A DNA stretch of 32,950 nt from Dunaliella salina. Its lineage: Eukaryota > Chlorophyta > Chlorophyceae > Chlamydomonadales > Dunaliellaceae. Location of the stretch: contig MU069558.1 in the NCBI GenBank assembly GCA_002284615.2, positions 439,501-472,450 of the forward strand, given 5' to 3'. The notes beneath the pieces were generated by a model. It worked only from the letters and a program-made list of their open reading frames with translations. It made no database searches and was not told the DNA's origin. Below are positions 27,728 to 32,950 of this stretch, in pieces. Every line of letters begins with the position of its first letter. The first letter of the stretch is position 1. A program made the translations under genes and the position numbers.

Positions 27728-27815
27728 AAGAAAAGAGAAGAAAAGAAAAGAAAACCATGTATGAAGTGAAAGCACTCCCCACATGGATTCAGGAAAAGAG
27801 GATGTCTAGAGCCAA
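27728..27815 (-). mobile_element. Isolated family-B-like 3' end
   Basis: On the minus strand: TTTTCCTGAATCCATGTGGG, GTGCTTTCACTTCATACATG and a TTTTC-rich tail. It is a diverged version of the B 3' end (TTCCTTAATTGATGTAGGGA). Only the end was inserted. Confidence 0.6.
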
Positions 27816-27837
27816 GGCACCGTGTATCCCCTTCCCT

Positions 27838-27960
27838 TCCCAACCAAAGGACAAAAGAAAGAAAGGAAGACTACGCGGTCCAAGTTTGGCCGCGTGCAGG
27901 AAGGAAGGGTCCCCTGTCCTGAAAGGCAGGGCCTCACCGCATAGACAGAATAAAAAAAGT
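27838..27960 (-). mobile_element. Isolated family-A-like 3' end
   Basis: The minus strand reads CTTCCTGCACGCGGCCAAAC, GGACCGCGTAGTCTTCC and a TTTC-rich tail, matching the family A end (CATGCACGCGGCC...GCGTAGACTTTTC). No coding sequence is attached. Confidence 0.62.
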
Positions 27961-28029
27961 CTACAATGGACACAGCCAGCATGCACTAAGGAAAGACCCA
28001 ATAGTCAGTGCTTAAACTGAGAGTGAGCC

Positions 28030-28400
28030 CCACCAGTACAGACCAAGAGGAAGAAAAGCACAGAATTGTTCTCCCACAAGCTGACCTCCACCTAGAACAC
28101 CCAAGACACTATGCTGTTGAGAGGCCCTGTCCAGCAAACTCAAGGCCCACTCCTTAGCATCAGAGCAAGCTCTCCAACATCTCAGCATGGGCTCCCCTTG
28201 CACAGGGGCCAGCCGTAGCCAGGAGGCGAGCACACAGTTTTGCAGACCCAAGCTGAGATCTGCTCCACCTCTGAGCACCGTCTCCATCGCACCAGCTTCC
28301 AGGACCACTCCTGCGCTTGCTTCCTCTTGGTGCTCGTGCACGCGCCCACGCCACAAGCCAGCTCCAACGCTGCTGCTACTCCACCACTGCCGGCGTGAGG
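28030..28400 (+). repeat. Repeat family I, copy 1
   Basis: Starts near CCCCACCAGTACAGACCAAG and runs to ACAAGCCAGCTCC. It is related in order to 28485-28890 and, inverted, to 29530-29935. Shared stretches include TCTCAGCATGGGC, CAGACCCAAGC, CCACTTCTGCGC-like and CACGCCACAAGC-like sequence. One long frame crosses copies 1 and 2 (28187-28735) but no domain is recognised. Confidence 0.72.
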
Positions 28401-28484
28401 GTTTGCCGCTGCAACGCATGCAGAGCATGGGATGCATAGCGTTGCGCAGGGTGGCGACCACCAGGATGTACCTGGCCGGACCAC

Positions 28485-28890
28485 CGTGCCCCTCACCACA
28501 CAGACAAAGAGGAAGAGGTGGTACAGAAGTCTACACCAGCAAGTTGGCCTCCACCATGGGACCTACGACACAACCTGTCAGGCAGGCCTGTCCAACAAAC
28601 TCGAGACCCACCCCTGAGCCTCAAAGACAGCTGTTAAACGTCTTACCATGGGCCCCCCTCATGCACAGGAGTCGACATAGGGCGGGAGGTGAGCAAGCAC
28701 CTATGCATACCCAAGCTGAGACACTCGACCTCTGATTAGACACCTTCTCCACTGCGCCAAACTCTGGGACCACTTCTACACTAATGTCCTCCACCTGGCA
28801 CTTGCGCGCGCACCCTGTCTGCACCGCAAGCCAGCTCCAGAGGCCTCCTGCATAGATATGCTGTTACTTTGCTGCCAATGTAGAATCTTT
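28485..28890 (+). repeat. Repeat family I, copy 2
   Basis: Begins CCGTGCCCCTCACCACACAG and shares AGAAGTCTACACCAGCAAGT and CCTCCACCATGGGACC with copy 3. In the frame read from copy 3 it gives EVYTSKLASTMGP, LWDHFYTN and HLALARAP. The repeated short protein blocks suggest a coding origin. Confidence 0.75.
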
Positions 28891-28994
28891 TGCTCCCCAT
28901 CAACTTGGTTTAACAACACTGTGTGTGCCCCGCCTGCCTGGGGTAACAACAAACTGTTTCCAGGGGACACCGTGTGGAGGTGCCTCCAAAGTCC

Positions 28995-29165
28995 TCCAAA
29001 GAAAGGTATACACTTGCCGTTTGGCCGCGTGCATTAAGGAGAGAACCTCCAATTGATTCCCACCAAAGGGCTCCAACGAAAATACTTTGGGTCCTACCTC
29101 GGATTCAAACCCCGGATCTCCTCCCAGGTTAGTGCGCCCCATACACCGACGACCGGTGGTGGCTG
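28995..29165 (-). mobile_element. SINE3: tRNA-headed SINE with family A tail, minus strand
   Basis: The minus strand carries a B box GGTTTGAATCC (29101-29111) within a T-arm-like CGGGGTTTGAATCC, and an A-box-like segment upstream (GGTGTATGGGGCGC, about 29133-29147). The 3' part, CTCCTTAATGCACGCGGCC, then GCAAGTGTATACC and CTTTCTTT, matches the last 60 bp of family A. The head differs from SINE1/2, so it is a second SINE family. Duplications were not found. Confidence 0.72.
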
Positions 29166-29360
29166 TAACACAACAACGGATCAACAAGGGATGAAAAAGA
29201 AAAGTGGGTAAGTCAGTCTGGATCAGGCAGGTTACCACAGCAGTACCCCGTGCCTGATCATGCTGATGAGAGTTGAAAAGGGTCTTCTCAAGAACTCGTC
29301 TGGTGCTTGCAAGTTTGTAAGCATACTGGACAGAATGAGCATGATGGCGACGGACAGTCC

Positions 29361-29455
29361 ATGCAGGCTAGCCTTGTATTCGTTCATGCTAGCCTGCACG
29401 GATGGGTCCGTGCACGCCAGCCTTGTATTCGTTTACGCTAGCTGTGCATTTGTGG
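29361..29455. repeat. Tandem pair of a 49-bp unit
   Basis: AGCCTTGTATTCGTT occurs at 29370 and 29419, with similar flanks (GCTAGC following and GTGCA/ATGCA preceding). Two imperfect copies. The rest of 29190-29530 shows nothing recognisable apart from a CAG-rich stretch (29478-29520). Confidence 0.8.
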
Positions 29456-29529
29456 TTCGATCCAGCAAGTCGTCCCCATGCAGCAGCAGCGTGCAGCAGT
29501 GTGCAGCAGTAGCAGCAGCGTGGGTTGGC

Positions 29530-29935
29530 AGCAGAGTAACAGCGGCTCCATGCACATAGGAAGCTTCTGGAGCTTGCTCGCGGCTCAGGCGGGTCGCGCG
29601 CGCGAGTGCCAGGTGGCAGGCATTGGCGCAGAAGTGGTCCCAGAAGTTGGCACGGTGGAGAATGCTGGACAGAGGTGGAGCGTCTTGCTTGGGTCTGCAT
29701 AACTGCGCGCTCATCCTAGCTACCATGCTCCCCTAGTGCAAGAGAGGGGCCCATGCTGAGATGTTGGATGGCTTTCTCTGAGACTTAGGGTGGGTCTTGA
29801 GTTTGCTGGACAGGGCCTGCATGCCAGGTCGTGTCCAAGGTCCCATGGTGGAGGCCAACTTGCTGGTGTAGACTTCTGAACCACCTTTTCCTCTTGGTCT
29901 GTATGGTGGGGCCCTGTCATTCAGGCAGTTGACCT
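29530..29935 (-). repeat. Repeat family I, copy 3 (inverted)
   Basis: The minus strand matches copies 1 and 2 over about 370 bp. Open frame 29726-29433 reads LCRPKQDAPPLSSILHRANF, WDHFCANACHLALARATRLS; an upstream frame reads EVYTSKLASTMGPWTRPGMQ. No known domain is identified. It abuts an isolated family A 3' end at 29936-30006. Confidence 0.75.
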
Positions 29936-30006
29936 TTCCTTAATGCACGCGGCCAGACTAGTCCTGCTAGTACTTGGACTGCGTAGTCTTTTCTTTCCTT
30001 TTCTTT
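29930..30006 (+). mobile_element. Isolated family-A-like 3' end, plus strand
   Basis: GACCTTTCCTTAATGCACGC, GGCCAGAC, TTGGACTGCGTAGTCTTTTC and a TTTTC-rich tail. It corresponds to the last 75 bp of family A without coding sequence. Confidence 0.72.
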
Positions 30007-30008
30007 AG

Positions 30009-30330
30009 CATGATGCTTCAAGGCAAGCTTGGTGGCCTTATGAGTGTCAAGGCCAAGCTTTTTAAGAGGCTCCGATGTGTGAAGGGTGTAGTTGGCTCCA
30101 CCCACACCTAACAGGATTGTATGGAGGGTGACTCGGGCAAGGCTCCTGAAAGATGGCAACAGTAATTGCGGTGTTGCTGCTAGGAGGACTTAAGCTGATT
30201 AAATTGGCCAGGCGTCTTTACAGTATTTGACCTCTACAAAATGGATGTGCCTCTGTTCTAGGAGGAGCTGCCAAGGTTGACGGACCCTGGCAGTAGGTGG
30301 AGTGGCTGTGGTTGATGCTGAATGCTCCCT
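30009..30330 (-). pseudogene. RLE C-terminal domain of a further lineage, minus strand
   Basis: From about 30290 leftward: RHIHFVEVKYCKDAWP (E-x-K strand as E-V-K), two stops, then FRSLARVTLHTILLGVGGAN, YTLHTSEPLKKLGLDTHKAT and KLALKHHA, where the isolated family A tail joins. The pattern agrees with the B1 RLE (RHVHLIEIKFCEDTRP, LLGVGGTIYTEHTL) but is clearly distinct from families A and B, so at least one more RLE lineage exists in the genome. Part of the domain (the QQH segment) is shortened. Confidence 0.78.
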
Positions 30331-30832
30331 GTTCCCTCCGCACCCCCCCTGCAACTCTCAATGGAAAATTACAGCAGGGCAACTAGAAGTGAGCCATTGT
30401 TTGTCAGTGAAACGACGAGGGAAAGTGTACCTAGGGACCTCAAGGGAAGCTTCCCTTGATGCACGCATCCTCTGGCCTGCATAGACTCTTCTTTTTCTTT
30501 ACTTATGGATACTTTTTCCTTGACACCTTAAAGAGGTGTCATGACAAAAGTCTGCTAAAGCAAGAGTGTGCTGCAAATTTGGTTGGTTGGTTGCTGGTCT
30601 GTCAAGGTCAACTGTGTGAGGTCACTGGCGTGACCTGTATTTTGGTGGGACTTTTCCACTCTCTCTCTCTCTCTCTCTCATCCTTCCTGTGGAGCATCCT
30701 TCCGAGTATTGGCGCATTTCTTCTCATCCCTGGCCATGCGCCAGGGATGTTGCTCCTATTGTAATGCTAACCAGGTTGACCAGCTGGTCCGCCCCTTAAC
30801 CGTTTTCTTTCACTGTCCCTGGTGCTGTGCAG
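30331..30832. other. Non-coding stretch with a weak A-type tail and three hairpins
   Basis: 30436-30500 resembles a family A end (CTTCCCTTGATGCACGCATC, GCATAGACTCTTC). Three perfect hairpins follow: TGACACCT/AGGTGTCA (30521-30541), GGTCAC/GTGACC (30620-30635) and CATCCCTGGC/GCCAGGGATG (30725-30749). A (CT)n tract lies at 30659-30679. No gene seen. Confidence 0.6.
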
Positions 30833-31958
30833 CTATACCACCAACCACCATTGCAAACACGGAATCACGCAACCCAACCTCTTAACTTGCAAACAAAGAG
30901 ATCAGCAATTCTTACTGGAAAAATCCAGGAATTACCCTTAAACAGGAAATAAATATAAGAAAGGATCGTACAGATACACTGTAAAACCAGAGTCATGCTT
31001 TCAACTTTTCCTGTTCTGGAAGATGCCCACTATGTGATGAGATGGACCACATTGACCGCATACTCCTCTGGTGTACAAACCCAACAATGAGCAAGATGCA
31101 CACCAATAGACACCATACAGCCCTAAGCCTTTGTGTAAAAGCCCTCAGTAAAGGCCAATATGGCTCATACCTTATTCGTATGGATGGCTGCAGTAATAAG
31201 AGACTCCTGGATCAGGGCATACAAGTCCCTGGAAACATATCAAGAGCTATCACAGACTGGGTCTTACCTAATGGTACTGGCTTCCCTGCCCGGCACCAAA
31301 CCCGCCCTGATGCTATCTTTGTGCGCCCTCTTCCAGGCAAACAAACTCACCTTGATCCGTCCAAGATTGCTCCTCAAGACAGGGACATACATCTCGTTGA
31401 ACTAAAATTCTGTCCCGACACAAACCCCTCCATCACTCTACAGCGTGCACTGAGCCAACATCCTCACACCGTGACTAGGCTTAAAACCCGCAGCTCCAGA
31501 AATCCAAACAGGAACAACAAAGTGACTTCACACTTCATCTTAATTGGTGTGGCCGGTACCATTTACAATGAGTATACAATTACACCCCTTATAGATCTGG
31601 GCCTTTCTAAACAAAAAGCCAGTTTACGAGCAGCCAAGCTTAGGGACCATGCCATCCAAAGATTAACCACTATCAAAAAGACCAGGCACGCTTTTTGCTA
31701 TCAGGGGGCTTCTGGGAGGGAGTTTACTGGGCGCGCGGCGGCGGAGGATGAGAGAAGAAGAGTCCGAGCGTCCAGAGAGTAGCATCATGATGGTGAGTAG
31801 CAACCCTCCAGGTCCCCATTAGATCTGTTTCTGGCTCTTTCCTAGGCTAGCTGTGTCTAGTGTAGGTTGTGAGTGCCTTTTGGTGAGGCCTCTAGCTTTC
31901 CGGTTAGAGGACCTTCCCTTCATGCACGCGGCCTTTAGCTTGCGTAGGCTTTTCTTTT
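30833..31958 (+). mobile_element. Family A LINE copy A3 (5'-truncated, plus strand)
   Basis: Begins at ATACCACCAACCACCATTGC, the point between RNase H and the zinc knuckle, and ends with GCGTAGGCTTTTC and a short T run near 31958. It matches A1 and A2 throughout, including the 3' UTR. No duplication was found. It carries the longest undamaged RLE frame of the window. Confidence 0.9.
31021..31782 (+). CDS. A3 zinc knuckle and RLE, open frame
   Basis: Open from before the knuckle (RCPLCDEMDHIDRILLWC, then TNRHHTALSL) to the Arg-rich end. Counting from the Met at 31042, Pro89-Asp90 (RPDAIFVR) and Glu120-x-Lys122 (HLVELKFC) form the PD...ExK catalytic pattern, Gln139-His140 follows (SQH), and the conserved GVAGTIYNEYTITPLIDLGL lies downstream. 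RHN reads RHH, and the second His of the knuckle reads Arg (HIDRILLWC), which may weaken zinc binding. The stop at 31780-31782 comes before the shared CCTCCAGRTCCCCATTAG end, after GRAAAEDERRRVRASRE. Expected role is target-DNA nicking in trans or cis. No start codon of its own is implied: this is the tail of a larger polyprotein. Confidence 0.8.
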   Translation, partial: RCPLCDEMDHIDRILLWCTNPTMSKMHTNRHHTALSLCVKALSKGQYGSYLIRMDGCSNKRLLDQGIQVPGNISRAITDWVLPNGTGFPARHQTRPDAIFVRPLPGKQTHLDPSKIAPQDRDIHLVELKFCPDTNPSITLQRALSQHPHTVTRLKTRSSRNPNRNNKVTSHFILIGVAGTIYNEYTITPLIDLGLSKQKASLRAAKLRDHAIQRLTTIKKTRHAFCYQGASGREFTGRAAAEDERRRVRASRE

Positions 31959-32280
31959 TTACCCAAGGAACAGCAAACCAAGATGCAAGCAATGGTGCAG
32001 CGCCATAAACATAGCTCACCCCTAAAACAATCAGCCTAGCAGCATGCAGCCAAAGCCTAGCACAGTGTGTTCTTCCCCCTTCACCCCTCTTTTGGTATTA
32101 AAACAGACAGAGGGTTCCGTATGGTGAGTGCTCAGGAATTTAAAGGTCATTGAAGCCAACACGATCCACCCTGCCAACGTCTGTGGAGGCACGGCCTGCC
32201 CCAAGGGGGTCTTTACTACACCTTCGAGGAGGATTTTGCTGGCAGGATTGTGTCACACAGGTACCAAATCTGATTTGGTG

Positions 32281-32320
32281 AATTCCAGTCTGTACATTAC
32301 AATTCCAGTCTGTACATCAC
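32281..32320. repeat. 20-bp tandem duplication
   Basis: AATTCCAGTCTGTACATTAC is followed at once by AATTCCAGTCTGTACATCAC; one base differs. Confidence 0.95.
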
Positions 32321-32379
32321 AGTTTTACTTGCAGCCTAGCAGTCATGCTTTTTTTACTGAGGGCATAATCTATAACGCT

Positions 32380-32400
32380 AAACCCTGAACCCTAAGCCCT
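32380..32400. repeat. Degenerate telomere-like heptamers
   Basis: Three successive 7-mers AAACCCT, GAACCCT, AAGCCCT, followed by A. This is the CCCTAAA (plant/green algal) type with one change in two units. Only 21 bp, so chance is possible. Confidence 0.45.
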
Positions 32401-32427
32401 ATAATGGAACACCTGCAACTTATTTTC

Positions 32428-32520
32428 TTCTGAGATCATGGATGTTTCTTGTGTGGCTGTCTTTGTCCAGCAGGCTGAGCAGTCAAATTACCTGGCTGAA
32501 AGCCAAAACCCCAGGTAAAC
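32428..32520 (-). repeat. Relative of B-host segment 14348-14440
   Basis: TGAGCAGTCAAATTACCTGG, CTGAAAG and GGTAAACC parallel CGAGCAGCCAAACTATCTGG, CTGAAGG and TGTAAACC in the B-host element. Identity is roughly 70% by eye. The minus strand gives AFSQVI.LLSLLDKDSHT against TFSQIVWLLGVLKEIHK, so it is probably a diverged B-type fragment. Confidence 0.5.
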
Positions 32521-32881
32521 CAAACTTATGTTTCATTCACAAAGTTTTTTTTTTTTTTAAACATGCAGGCTACCAGTCGCGCTTCTGGACTGAAGGCCTT
32601 ATTTTGGTAGACCCTATATATCCTGTAACACCTGCAACACCTGAAAGCTACTATTCTTCACTTGTCTTAAAAATCTAAGCCATTACTCACATACCCATCT
32701 CCGTCACTGCCTGCACCATCTCTACAACAGCCCTTACTGAATTAATATTCATCTTACGCAAACATGGTAAACCAACTTTCTAAGCCACCGTGAACTTAAT
32801 GGTCTTTCTCTGTCAAATTCCAGGAGGTGGCTGCATTTACCAGCGACTGTATTAACACCTTCTACCTTCTGTACGGTCTTG

Positions 32882-32884
<3 letters not shown>
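32521..32884. other. Unassigned sequence before the end repeat
   Basis: A T run at 32547-32558 and a short open frame (QSRFWTEGLILVDPIYPVTP) with no recognised relation. Nothing else seen. Confidence 0.5.

Positions 32885-32950
<66 letters not shown>
32885..32950. repeat. (CT)n microsatellite at window end
   Basis: Perfect CT dinucleotides for about 65 bp to the last base, consistent with a scaffold end in a simple repeat. Confidence 0.97.

Larger units (their letters stand above)
31961..32427. other. Unassigned sequence
   Basis: No coding or transposon motif recognised. It contains the small tandem repeat at 32281-32320 and the telomere-like stretch at 32380-32400. Confidence 0.5.

Noticed and set aside
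28187..28735. 182-codon plus-strand frame as a host gene
   Set aside because: It crosses two copies of the same repeat and has a low-complexity Pro/Ser/Arg composition without a domain.
29101..29147. Possible tRNA gene at the second B box
   Set aside because: It is joined to a family A tail and lacks a matching acceptor stem; treated as SINE3.
29433..29726. 97-codon frame as a host gene
   Set aside because: It lies in repeat family I and ends in a CAG-type low-complexity region.
32885..32950. Regulatory (GA)n/(CT)n element of a promoter
   Set aside because: It runs to the window end with no gene beside it; a scaffold-end microsatellite is the simpler reading.

Overview
The window is nuclear DNA of a eukaryote and consists almost wholly of retrotransposons inserted into one another. 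I found no intact host gene, no rRNA or functional tRNA gene, and no bacterial-type operon. The organism cannot be named from the sequence. Non-LTR retrotransposons carrying both RNase H and a restriction-like endonuclease (a combination known from Dualen/RandI elements of Chlamydomonas), plus a short degenerate CCCTAAA-type telomere-like stretch at 32380-32400, point weakly to a green alga or a similar protist. The window starts in a (TG)n tract, ends in a (CT)n tract, and its one gap (15591-15765) lies in a (TTTG)n tract, so it is probably a complete short scaffold broken at microsatellites.

Two related LINE families, called A and B here, dominate. Joining segments split by later insertions gives this order for family B: reverse transcriptase, a post-RT region, a PHD-type zinc finger, an unfamiliar middle domain with a GFSxCHP motif, RNase HI, a zinc knuckle with an RHN motif, a PD...ExK restriction-like endonuclease (RLE), a short 3' UTR and a pyrimidine tail. 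Family A shows the same order from the PHD finger onward. Nearly all copies are 5'-truncated and frameshifted. A third LINE (family D, 12214-14331) has a different RT and a different C-terminal zinc finger.

Layout. Positions 1-7037: a minus-strand family A copy (A-out) split by a plus-strand family A copy (A1, 853-5864), which is itself split by a minus-strand family B copy (B1, 943-2510). Positions 7038-15490: one long minus-strand family B copy (B-host) split by A2 (9174-11088), D and a SINE. Positions 15491-19807: microsatellite and gap, a diverged B-like fragment, an inverted-repeat element and about 1.7 kb with nothing recognised. Positions 19808-27335: family B copies B3 and B2, the latter carrying a terminal-inverted-repeat DNA transposon (23891-24538) and a second SINE. 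Positions 27336-30832: a graveyard of 3' ends, a third SINE and a three-copy repeat of unknown nature. Positions 30833-31958: A3, with the longest open RLE reading frame. The remainder is unassigned up to the (CT)n end.

The insertion order is supported by target-site duplications at A1, B1 and A2, by imperfect ones at two SINEs, and by an empty-site comparison between B2 and B3 for the DNA transposon. The SINEs have tRNA-like heads, and two of them end in sequence shared with the LINE 3' ends, which suggests that they borrow the LINE machinery. The most notable biology is the retroelement architecture that places a PHD finger and a methyltransferase-like, possibly degenerate domain between RT and RNase H/RLE.
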